DNA from: Flavobacterium sp. ov086
Lineage (GTDB): Bacteria; Bacteroidota; Bacteroidia; Flavobacteriales; Flavobacteriaceae
DNA length: 63,026 nucleotides
Reading direction: 5' to 3'
Assembly: GCF_900187965.1 (NCBI RefSeq)
Contig: NZ_FZNL01000025.1
Location: 1 to 63,026, forward strand
Positions within the stretch are counted from its first letter, which is position 1; each line of letters opens with the position of its first letter. Below the pieces are notes generated by a model. The model was not told the DNA's origin. It did not search any database and saw nothing but the letters and a program-made list of their open reading frames with translations. The position numbers were made by a program, and so were the translations under genes. Below are positions 16,722-23,986 of this stretch, in pieces.

Positions 16722-17729
16722 ATGAATAATTTAAAAAAAGGAATATTATTCGCGGCACTGTTTTCGAGCCTCTTTTTTATAGGCTGTAGTCATGATGATG
16801 ACGATGATGATTTGGTAGGAAACTGGATTAAAAAATCTGCCTTTGATGGACCTGCACGATCTAGCGCGACTAGTTTTGTCATAGGAGATTTTGCTTATAT
16901 CGCAACTGGTTATACTGGAGATGTATATTTAAAAGATTTATGGGCTTACAACTCTAACGGAGATTATTGGGAACAAAAAGCTGATTTTACCGGAGTTGGC
17001 AGAAGCTCTGCTTCAAGTTTTACACTTAACGGAAAAGGATATGTTGGTCTTGGTTATGACGGAACTAATAAATTGAAAGATTTCTATCAATATGATCCAA
17101 CGGGTAATAGCTGGACTCAAAAAACAGATTTTGGAGGAACCGGACGTTATGGCGCAGTAGGTTTTCAGGTGAGCGGAAAAGCTTATTTTGGAACTGGTTA
17201 CGACGGAAATTATCTGAAGGATTTCTATCAATATGATGATCAGGCAAATTCATGGACCCTTGTAAATGGATTTAGCGGAAACAAAAGACGTAATGCTACT
17301 GTTTTTGTAATTGATACTAAAGCGTATTTGGTGACTGGTATAAACAATGGTGTTTATCAGGAGGATTTCTGGGAATTTGATCCTTCAACTGATGTTTGGA
17401 CGAGAAAACGTGACATTGATAAAGATACTGATGATGATCCTACTTACAACGACGATTATGCAATTGTACGTGCAAATGCATCTAGTTTTTCTATGAACGG
17501 GCTTGGATATGTTGTTGGTGGTGAAAGCATTAAAACCGTCTGGGAATACAATCCATCTACTGATTTATGGGTAGAGAGAACTCCAATGGAAGGTGCCACA
17601 AGAGCAGATGCCATAGGATTTGCGATAAACAATCGAGGGTTTTATATGTTGGGAAGAATAGGTTCAACTTACTTTGATGATGCCTGGGAGTTCAAACCTT
17701 TAGATGCACAAAATGACGATGATAATTAA
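16722..17729 (+). CDS. Kelch-repeat beta-propeller lipoprotein
   Basis: 335 residues. Lipoprotein signal with the lipid Cys at residue 22, followed by SHDDDDDD, which fits an outer-surface export signal. Six or so Kelch blades follow, each with a pattern like GKGYVGLGYDGTNKLKDFYQ, then YDPTGNSWTQK. Adjacent blades are similar enough (LKDFYQYD occurs twice) to indicate recent internal duplication. Kelch propellers bind proteins or sugars. No galactose-oxidase copper residues or catalytic domain are visible. Its stop overlaps the start of the DUF4907 gene by 26 bp, implying coupled expression. Confidence 0.85.
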   Translation: MNNLKKGILFAALFSSLFFIGCSHDDDDDDLVGNWIKKSAFDGPARSSATSFVIGDFAYIATGYTGDVYLKDLWAYNSNGDYWEQKADFTGVGRSSASSFTLNGKGYVGLGYDGTNKLKDFYQYDPTGNSWTQKTDFGGTGRYGAVGFQVSGKAYFGTGYDGNYLKDFYQYDDQANSWTLVNGFSGNKRRNATVFVIDTKAYLVTGINNGVYQEDFWEFDPSTDVWTRKRDIDKDTDDDPTYNDDYAIVRANASSFSMNGLGYVVGGESIKTVWEYNPSTDLWVERTPMEGATRADAIGFAINNRGFYMLGRIGSTYFDDAWEFKPLDAQNDDDN

Positions 17730-18051
17730 TACAAAATTAAAATTCTTCTGGGCTAAAATCCAGAAGAATTTATTGTTTCTTTTGCTTGTTTCGCAATTCG
17801 TTGCGTGTACAAAAAATGAAACTTTTAAAACCGAATCTTTCAAAACAAAATCTGGCTGGGGATATTCGATTGCTTATAAAAGTAAAATCATAATCAAGCA
17901 ATCCATAATTCCGGTAATAAGTGATTCTAAAAGTTTTTCCACGGAAGATGATGCCTTAAAAGTAGCTCATTTAGTCGTTGAGAAACTCAATGAGCGGATA
18001 TCGCCAACGGTAACGAAAAATGATTTAATTTTATTAAAAATAAAATTATAA
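17704..18051 (+). CDS. DUF4907-family small lipoprotein
   Basis: 115 residues. A hydrophobic N-terminus ends at VAC (lipid Cys about residue 35, or about 30 if translation starts at the ATG at 17719). The mature part is about 80 residues with the family-like pattern GWGYSIAYKSKIIIKQSIIP and a C-terminal helix EDDALKVAHLVVEKLNERIS. DUF4907 has no known function. The gene overlaps the Kelch gene by 26 bp and its stop directly abuts the kinase start codon, so the three are translationally linked. A Kelch-DUF4907 complex signalling to the kinase is plausible but inferred. Confidence 0.8.
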   Translation: MHKMTMIINTKLKFFWAKIQKNLLFLLLVSQFVACTKNETFKTESFKTKSGWGYSIAYKSKIIIKQSIIPVISDSKSFSTEDDALKVAHLVVEKLNERISPTVTKNDLILLKIKL

Positions 18052-19161
18052 ATGAAAATAGATACCATTAAAAATACGAGTTCCAATAAAATTTTATTCC
18101 ATTGTATGATATGGGTTTTCTTTATTCTGACTTCCTTGATTCAGTTTTACGAAAGTCCATTCAGGATCAATAATGACTTTTATGTACAATGGCTTACCGG
18201 AATTATTTTATTTTATCTGAACTATTTTTACTTGGTACCAGCATTGCTTTTGCAAAAAAAATATTGGCTCTATTTTACTTTTGTTCTTATTCTGATTTCT
18301 GTTTTTATGATTATCAGAATCAATTATTTTATCCCTGAGTTCAGACATTTAAGAACTCAGAATATCATACCTTCAAGAACAATCCCAATTGACCCCAATA
18401 CTTTTCGGCCAGCCAAACATCTAAGACTGGAAATGAGACAACCTCTTTTTTTTAAAATCGGTCCATCACTTTTCTATATTTTAATTATTACTATTAGTGC
18501 GGCCATCAGAACGCTGACAGAATTTTATAACAACCAACAAAACAAACTTATTGCCGAGACACATCGAACAAATACTGAGTTGATTTATTTGCGCAAACAA
18601 ACCAATCCGCATTTTTTATTCAATTCATTAAATAGTATTTATTCTTTGGCTCACAAGAAATCTGATTTGGTCCCCGATGCCATCGTCACGTTATCTGAAC
18701 TAATGCGTTATATGCTTTATGAAACAGATAATAAAACGGTGGCTTTGGAAAAAGAAATCAACTATATTCAAAATTATATCGACTTACAAAAGCTCAGACT
18801 TAATAATATTGAAGACATTGTTATCAATGTTCATGGAGACACAAAAAACAAATTTATTGAGCCATTATTGCTTATTTCATTTGTTGAAAATGCTTTCAAA
18901 TACGGTACAGATTATAAAGGTGCTGCTCACGTAAAAATTAAGATTTTTATTTTGGAAAACAGTCTTGATTTCTGGATCGAAAACACAATTGAAAACTATC
19001 TAAAAGATCCTGAAAATTCAGGAATTGGATTAGTAAACATTCAAAATAGACTGGATCTGCTTTATCCGGATGCTCACGAACTAACAATCACACAAGACAG
19101 CGATTTTTATCGTGTGCATTTGAATTTAAAGTTAGATGAAATTCAAAATACAATCAATTAA
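18052..19161 (+). CDS. LytS/YehU-type membrane sensor histidine kinase
   Basis: 369 residues. Four predicted membrane helices in the N-terminal half (about 14-33, 45-67, 71-92, 136-155), then a short helical linker and the His_kinase domain with the phosphoacceptor in LRKQTNPHFLFNSLNSIYSL (His187). The ATP-binding part has the N-box VENAFKYG (about 279-285) and a G-box SGIGLVNIQNRL (about 323-334). There is no separate periplasmic sensor domain, so input probably comes through the membrane helices or a partner such as the DUF4907 or Kelch lipoprotein. Its probable regulator is the LytTR protein at 19993, with one gene between. Confidence 0.92.
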   Translation: MKIDTIKNTSSNKILFHCMIWVFFILTSLIQFYESPFRINNDFYVQWLTGIILFYLNYFYLVPALLLQKKYWLYFTFVLILISVFMIIRINYFIPEFRHLRTQNIIPSRTIPIDPNTFRPAKHLRLEMRQPLFFKIGPSLFYILIITISAAIRTLTEFYNNQQNKLIAETHRTNTELIYLRKQTNPHFLFNSLNSIYSLAHKKSDLVPDAIVTLSELMRYMLYETDNKTVALEKEINYIQNYIDLQKLRLNNIEDIVINVHGDTKNKFIEPLLLISFVENAFKYGTDYKGAAHVKIKIFILENSLDFWIENTIENYLKDPENSGIGLVNIQNRLDLLYPDAHELTITQDSDFYRVHLNLKLDEIQNTIN

Positions 19162-19173
19162 ACACAACAAATC

Positions 19174-19884
19174 ATGGATAGAAAAAAATTCATTAGAAAT
19201 AGTATATTAGGAATTGCATCTTTGGCAACAGCCTCTAAAATATTAGAATCATGTTCTAAAAGTGACAATGACGATTCAGTCACAAATTCGTCTACCGACG
19301 GAAGCTGTACTGTTTCTCCCGCTGAAACGAAAGGCCCATTCCCTATTAAAACACCAAGCCAACTGGTATTAGAAAACATAAAATCTGATCGAATTGGCGT
19401 TGCTTTACTTATTAATCTGACGATCCAAAATAAAAACAATAATTGCTCTCCTTTACAAGGTGTTTTAGTAGATGTCTGGCATTGTGATAAAGATGGAAAT
19501 TACTCTGAATATGGAGGAACTTCAATGCAGCAAACTGATTATACTTCGGTTCATTTTTTAAGAGGCAGACAAACGACAAATTCCAAAGGAGAAGTTTCCT
19601 TTATTTCTATTTTCCCGGGTTGGTATCAAGGCAGAGCTCCACACGTGCATGTCGAAATAATGACCAGCAACGGTACATCGTTATTAGTAACACAAATTGC
19701 TTTTCCTGAAAATATATCTACCGAAGTGTATTCGAGTACCAATTATGCTGCCCACGGTCAGGCTGATACTTCTAACACAAAAGACAATGTTTTTTCAGAT
19801 AGTTTAGCCAACGAATTGGCAACATTAACAGGTAATCTAACTGATGGTTATACCTTAAGCAAGACTATTACAGTAAACGGGTAG
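19174..19884 (+). CDS. Exported intradiol ring-cleavage dioxygenase-like protein
   Basis: 236 residues. The N-terminus MDRKKFIRNSILGIASLATA then ILESC looks like a lipoprotein signal with lipid Cys27. The core fits the catechol/protocatechuate dioxygenase fold: AETKGPFPI, GVLVDVWHCDKDGNYSEYGG, then FPGWYQGRAPHVHVE. All four non-heme Fe(III) ligands of the family are visible: Tyr110, Tyr151, His157 and His159, so activity is possible. Cytoplasmic enzymes of aromatic breakdown are normally accompanied by other ring-fission genes; none are here and this protein is exported. It lies 12 bp after the kinase and 108 bp before the LytTR regulator. Confidence 0.85.
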   Translation: MDRKKFIRNSILGIASLATASKILESCSKSDNDDSVTNSSTDGSCTVSPAETKGPFPIKTPSQLVLENIKSDRIGVALLINLTIQNKNNNCSPLQGVLVDVWHCDKDGNYSEYGGTSMQQTDYTSVHFLRGRQTTNSKGEVSFISIFPGWYQGRAPHVHVEIMTSNGTSLLVTQIAFPENISTEVYSSTNYAAHGQADTSNTKDNVFSDSLANELATLTGNLTDGYTLSKTITVNG

Positions 19885-19946
19885 TTTGAAAATGAATTTG
19901 TTTTTTTATGAAAATTTTAAAACTTAATTCATTGGTTTAAAACTAC
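19881..19946 (+). repeat. Long imperfect inverted repeat between dioxygenase and response regulator
   Basis: GTAGTTT and ATGAATT in the left arm (19881-19898) pair with AATTCAT and AAACTAC in the right arm (19926-19946), spanning the dioxygenase stop codon. No long T-run follows directly. It could reduce transcription into the regulator gene or stabilise the upstream message. Confidence 0.35.
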
Positions 19947-19992
19947 TTTTGAACACCCAAAAAAGAATTTTTAAAAATCTAATCTCCAACAA

Positions 19993-20709
19993 ATGAAATG
20001 TGTAATTATAGACGATGAGCCGTTAGCAGTTGAATTATTAGAGGATTTTGTTCGAAAAGTAGATTCACTTGAACTGATTAACACTTTTAATAATGCGATT
20101 GATGCTGTTTCTTTTATCAATCAAAACAATGTTGATTTGATTTTTCTGGACATTCAGATGCCGCATTTCTCTGGTATTGATTTTTTAAACACAATCGAAA
20201 AAAAACCGCTAATCATATTTACAACAGCTTATTCTGATTATGCTGTTGAAGGATTTAACCTAGGTGCTGTAGATTATTTGGTAAAACCAATTCCGTTTCA
20301 TCGTTTTTTAAAATCTGTTGTAAGAGCGCAACAAGTTTTAAATCCTTCAACAACTATTCAGGCTATTTCCGAAAATACAACTGCACCTGAATTAGAACAG
20401 GATTTTATGTTTGTAAGAGCGGAATATGAAAACGTAAAAATGAATTTTTCAGATATCTTATTCATTGAAGGTCTAAAAGATTATGTGAAAATTTATACTA
20501 CAGACAATAAATTTACCTTAACCTTAATTAGCTTGATAAAGTTGGAAAACTTGCTTTCGAGCAAAGGTTTTTCAAGGATTCACAGATCTTATATCATTAA
20601 TATAAAACACGTAAAATCGATACAGAAAAATAAAGTTTTGATTAGTGACAAACGAATTCCTATTAGCGAAAGTTATAAAAATGCTTTCTTTGAAAGAATC
20701 AATTTATAG
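19993..20709 (+). CDS. LytTR-family response regulator
   Basis: 238 residues. The receiver domain (1-120) shows IIDDEP near the start, phosphoacceptor Asp53 in LIFLDIQMP and the conserved Lys98 in DYLVKPI. A LytTR DNA-binding domain (about 138-238) follows, with FIEGLKDYVKIYTTDNKF and GFSRIHRSYIINIKHVKSI. This is the standard partner of LytS/YehU kinases, so the kinase at 18052-19161 is the likely source of phosphate. The target promoters cannot be predicted; the cluster's own promoter is an obvious candidate. Its gene converges with the carbonic anhydrase gene at 20776. Confidence 0.93.
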   Translation: MKCVIIDDEPLAVELLEDFVRKVDSLELINTFNNAIDAVSFINQNNVDLIFLDIQMPHFSGIDFLNTIEKKPLIIFTTAYSDYAVEGFNLGAVDYLVKPIPFHRFLKSVVRAQQVLNPSTTIQAISENTTAPELEQDFMFVRAEYENVKMNFSDILFIEGLKDYVKIYTTDNKFTLTLISLIKLENLLSSKGFSRIHRSYIINIKHVKSIQKNKVLISDKRIPISESYKNAFFERINL

Positions 20710-20775
20710 TTTTAAAAATTCCTATTGCATTACACTTATTGGAATTTGGAATTTTCGCTTTTTATTATTTAGAAT

Positions 20776-21294
20776 CTATTCTTCGTCTTTAAGCCAGCCA
20801 GAATACATTACATAATTGTTTGAAATACGTTCAATTTCGCCTGCAAAATCAGATTGGTCGATATCTTTTACCTTTTTGGCAGGAACACCCGCATAAATAC
20901 TTCCGGAAGTTACAACAGTATTTTGAGTCAAAACTGCTCCGGCAGCGATAATAGAGTTACTTTCTATCACACAATTGTCCATTACAATAGCTCCCATCCC
21001 TATCAAAACATTATCATGAACCGTACAGCCATGAACAATTGCATTGTGCCCTATTGAAACATTATTCCCTATAATTGTAGGGTGTTTTTGATACGTACAA
21101 TGAATAATTGCTCCGTCCTGAATATTAACTTTATTTCCTATTTTGATAAAGTGAACATCGCCACGAATTACAGCGTTAAACCAAACGCTACAAGAATCTC
21201 CAAAAGTAACATCGCCAATAATCGTAGCATTTTCGGCAACATAACAATCCTCAGGAATTTGAGGTTTTTTTCCGTTTACAGATTTAATTAACAT
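20776..21294 (-). CDS. Gamma-carbonic anhydrase-family hexapeptide protein
   Basis: 172 residues, the family's usual length. A left-handed beta-helix of hexapeptide repeats (ATIIGDVTFGDSCSVWFNAV to NVLIGMGAIVMDNCVIES) with a C-terminal helix. The three His that bind zinc in active gamma-carbonic anhydrases appear at residues 65 (AIIHC), 83 (SIGHN) and 88 (AIVHG), so CO2 hydration is possible, though many members of this YrdA/PaaY branch have unknown substrates. It lies 9 bp after the PorP/SprF-like gene on the same strand. Confidence 0.88.
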   Translation of the reverse strand: MLIKSVNGKKPQIPEDCYVAENATIIGDVTFGDSCSVWFNAVIRGDVHFIKIGNKVNIQDGAIIHCTYQKHPTIIGNNVSIGHNAIVHGCTVHDNVLIGMGAIVMDNCVIESNSIIAAGAVLTQNTVVTSGSIYAGVPAKKVKDIDQSDFAGEIERISNNYVMYSGWLKDEE

Positions 21295-21303
21295 AACATT
21301 GTT

Positions 21304-22293
21304 TTAATTAATAGCAGGGCAATTACAGTCGTAACGTTCTCTTTTACAGAACAAATTAATTCCCAAAGTAATCTGGTGATAAGCACCTGTATCAAATTTC
21401 ACATCACCTACAACCTGAGAATAAGTATAAGCAAACATGAAATTATTGAAATTCACTCCTATAATAGGCGTAAAATATTGTAGTTTTTGGGCCGAAACCC
21501 CGCTTCCGCTATTATATTGTGCGCCATCAAAACTTCTTCTGTAAGACAATGCAGCCCATAAACTTCCGAAATCCATACTCTTATACGCCTTCATATTTAA
21601 ATCGATAGACTTCTGTTTTGTTTTATCAAATAATTGAAACAAAATAGACGGTTCCCAGGTAATATTTTCTCTTTTCCCAAAAACATATCCGGCACTAAGC
21701 AAATATTTTCTCAAATTATCGCTTTCATAATCTGTATATAAGTCTCTTCTGGTTTCTAATAAACCCTGAACAGTTGCATGCGCATAAAAATCTAAATAAT
21801 TATATGATGCTCCAACATCCATATTAAAATAAGAATCTTTTTGAATTTGCCCGTAAACAATTGGATCAAAAGTTCCTCCAAATTTAGTTTCGTCCAATTG
21901 ATTTTGAATCAAACCCGCATTTATACCAAACGAAAGTTGATTTAAATCTATTTCATCTCTCGAGAACATAATATGATGCGCATAAGTAACTTTTATTCCT
22001 TTTTGAGAATGGTACCCGTTTTTATCATTAAACAGGATAATACCGGCTCCTGATCTTTCTCCAATTCTTCCGTTCATGCTTAAAGTTTGAAGCGACGGCG
22101 CATCTTCCTGACCAAACCATTGTTTTCTGGCTGTCAATCTTATTTTTGTACAGTTTGCAGCTCCCGCCATTGACGGATGAATTAAATAATAATTGTCTGA
22201 TAAATAATCCGAATAAACCGGAATCCCCTCTTGTGAATAAGAATAAAATGATGTGACTAAAAAAATGAATAAAACCTTGATTCTAAATTCCAT
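21304..22293 (-). CDS. PorP/SprF-family outer-membrane protein (unlinked to an adhesin)
   Basis: 329 residues. Signal peptide 1-20 (FYSYSQ), then the family opening EGIPVYSDYLSDNYYLIHPS with MAGAANCTKIRLTARKQW, and strands through VGDVKFDTGAYHQITLGINL. SprF-like proteins assist surface display of T9SS adhesins and are normally encoded next to one. Here the only neighbour is a carbonic anhydrase-like gene. The C-terminus CKRERYDCNCPAIN is Cys-rich, which is uncommon for a barrel end. The partner is unknown. Confidence 0.85.
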   Translation of the reverse strand: MEFRIKVLFIFLVTSFYSYSQEGIPVYSDYLSDNYYLIHPSMAGAANCTKIRLTARKQWFGQEDAPSLQTLSMNGRIGERSGAGIILFNDKNGYHSQKGIKVTYAHHIMFSRDEIDLNQLSFGINAGLIQNQLDETKFGGTFDPIVYGQIQKDSYFNMDVGASYNYLDFYAHATVQGLLETRRDLYTDYESDNLRKYLLSAGYVFGKRENITWEPSILFQLFDKTKQKSIDLNMKAYKSMDFGSLWAALSYRRSFDGAQYNSGSGVSAQKLQYFTPIIGVNFNNFMFAYTYSQVVGDVKFDTGAYHQITLGINLFCKRERYDCNCPAIN

Positions 22294-22412
22294 AAAGGCA
22301 TTTTTGTTTACTTATATTTTTGACTCTCATAATTTAATACGATTTATTTGAAAAGAGTCTTAATTATTTTATTAAAAAATCAAATATAGGTATTAGTAGA
22401 AAATAACTTTAC

Positions 22413-22420
22413 TAAATTTG
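22413..22420 (+). promoter_or_regulatory. Candidate -7 box of the NifU-like gene
   Basis: TAAATTTG fits TAnnTTTG and lies 16 bp before the start codon. The upstream TTG box is not clear. Confidence 0.45.
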
Positions 22421-22436
22421 TAAAAAATTACAAATC

Positions 22437-23336
22437 ATGACAAAAATCACCATAAAAGAAACTCAAAATCCAACGATCTTAAAGTTCGAATTTGAAGATT
22501 TCATTACCCAAAATCAAAGTTTTGAATTCAAAAATATTGATGAGGCACAAGCATCGCCATTAGCACAACAATTATTCTATTTGCCATTTGTAAAAACAGT
22601 TTATATTTCAGGAAACTTTATCGCGATCGAAAGATACAGTATTGTAGAATGGGATGATGTTAAAGACGCTGTTGCAGAGCAAATTGAAGCATTTGTTGAA
22701 AAAGGTGGCGTGATTATAAAAGTTGACGAAACTAATACAAAAAAACAACCTATTACGGTTTATGGAGAAACAACTCCAAATCCTGCTGCATTAAAATTTG
22801 TAGTGAGCAGAATGTTAACCAGAAATGCGGTTGAATATAAAAATATCGATCAGACTGCTTCTTCTCCTCTGGCAAAAGAATTATTCAAATTCCCTTACGT
22901 GAAAGAGGTTTTTATTGATGAAAATTATATTTCGGTAACAAAATATGACATTAATAATTGGGATGAAATCACATTGGAAGTAAGATCTTTCATCAAACAA
23001 TTTATCGAAAACGGAGGAACAGTTTTAGACGAAACTTTAATTGAAGTTGCGACTAAAAACGACATCACAAAAGACGAAGCATTTGATAAACTGGATGTAA
23101 CTTCTCAACAAATTATCAATATCCTGGAAGAATATGTAAAACCTGCGGTTGCGGCTGATGGTGGAAATATTGCTTTTGACTCTTATAATGAAGAGGACAA
23201 AACGGTAAAAGTAATTTTGCAAGGTGCTTGCAGCGGTTGTCCATCATCTACTTTTACTTTAAAAAGCGGAATCGAAAATATGCTAAAAAGCATGTTGAAT
23301 GATGAAGGTATTAAAGTTGAAGCTTTGAACGCGTAA
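22437..23336 (+). CDS. NifU-family Fe-S scaffold with duplicated Nfu N-terminal domain
   Basis: 299 residues. Two Nfu_N-type domains stand in tandem (about 1-95 and 105-197; compare TIKETQNPTILKFEFEDF with VYGETTPNPAALKFVVSR), followed by the NifU C-terminal domain (about 222-299) with the cluster-binding Cys265 and Cys268 in GACSGCPSSTFTLKSGIE. Such proteins carry a 4Fe-4S cluster to apo-enzymes in the cytoplasm. The double N-terminal domain is a feature I associate with Bacteroidetes members. Single gene with its own terminator. Confidence 0.93.
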   Translation: MTKITIKETQNPTILKFEFEDFITQNQSFEFKNIDEAQASPLAQQLFYLPFVKTVYISGNFIAIERYSIVEWDDVKDAVAEQIEAFVEKGGVIIKVDETNTKKQPITVYGETTPNPAALKFVVSRMLTRNAVEYKNIDQTASSPLAKELFKFPYVKEVFIDENYISVTKYDINNWDEITLEVRSFIKQFIENGGTVLDETLIEVATKNDITKDEAFDKLDVTSQQIINILEEYVKPAVAADGGNIAFDSYNEEDKTVKVILQGACSGCPSSTFTLKSGIENMLKSMLNDEGIKVEALNA

Positions 23337-23360
23337 TATTACATTCTTTACAAAAATGTA

Positions 23361-23390
23361 AAGCGTCTGCCAATAGCAGACGCTTTTTTT
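23361..23390 (+). terminator. Terminator after the NifU-like gene
   Basis: AAGCGTCTGC, loop CAATA, then GCAGACGCTT, followed by T residues. This is a perfect 10-bp stem and a strong Rho-independent terminator 24 bp past the stop. Confidence 0.9.
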
Positions 23391-23488
23391 ATATCTCATT
23401 TATTATCAATAAATTATTTTAACCATAACACTACAATTCTTGTAAAAAAGATTTAATATTGTATTATTAACAAATCAAAATTCAACCC

Positions 23489-23896
23489 ATGGGAGTATCA
23501 TCATTTTTCAAGAATTTATTTGGCTCAGCCAAAGAAACCGCTACAGATTTAGCCAATCAGGCAGAAAGTACTATTGAACAAGCTAAAGAAGCTGCTGCAC
23601 CTTATGTAGAAAAAGCAGAAGCTTTTGCCGAAGAAACAATCGCAAAAGCCAAAGAAGCTTCGGAACCAATACTTGACAGTGCTGCAGAATACGCACATCA
23701 GGCAAAAGATATTGTTAGTGAATATGTAGAAAAAGCGTCAGATTCTATAGGTGATGTAATTGACACCGTAAAAGAAAAAGCCAGTGATCTTACTAACGAT
23801 ACCAAAACAATTGCTTCTGAAACTGTAGTCGATGCAAGTGAAAAAGCTGAAGACGCAACTGATAAAATTATTGACGAAACTGCAGACAAGGAATAG
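23489..23896 (+). CDS. Small amphipathic-helix repeat protein, unrecognised
   Basis: 135 residues with no signal peptide or membrane helix. After MGVSSFFKNLFGSAKE the protein is an almost continuous amphipathic helix of Ala, Glu, Lys, Asp and Thr, with an 11-residue-like periodicity (EQAKEAAAPYVEKAEAFAEE, then AKAKEASEPILDSAAEYAHQ). This resembles late-embryogenesis-abundant or apolipoprotein-type helices and phasin-like proteins. It may bind membrane surfaces or protect proteins under stress, but that rests on composition only. It precedes the MscS gene with a terminator and promoter between. Confidence 0.7.
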   Translation: MGVSSFFKNLFGSAKETATDLANQAESTIEQAKEAAAPYVEKAEAFAEETIAKAKEASEPILDSAAEYAHQAKDIVSEYVEKASDSIGDVIDTVKEKASDLTNDTKTIASETVVDASEKAEDATDKIIDETADKE

Positions 23897-23927
23897 ATAC
23901 TTATTTTTCTTATAAAAGAAATATCTT

Positions 23928-23935
23928 TATATTTG
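23928..23935 (+). promoter_or_regulatory. -7 box upstream of the MscS gene
   Basis: TATATTTG followed by CACCA is the classic Bacteroidetes -7 element. Transcription should begin near 23941, just before the hairpin at 23948. The -33 region is T-rich without a clear TTG. Confidence 0.55.
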
Positions 23936-23947
23936 CACCACTAATAT

Positions 23948-23975
23948 ACCTTCTCTTTTTGAGAAGGTTTTTTTT
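23948..23975 (+). terminator. Hairpin terminator in the MscS gene leader
   Basis: ACCTTCTC, TTTTT, GAGAAGGT then seven further T residues form a perfect intrinsic terminator. It ends 11 bp before the MscS start codon and begins just after the predicted transcription start, so it may act as an attenuator as well as ending upstream transcription. Confidence 0.8.
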
Positions 23976-23986
23976 ATTCAATAAAC

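Noticed and set aside
20710..20775. Possible terminator between the LytTR gene and the carbonic anhydrase gene
   Set aside because: Only a weak AAATTCC/GGAATTT pairing with an 18-base loop and no T-run, too poor to call.
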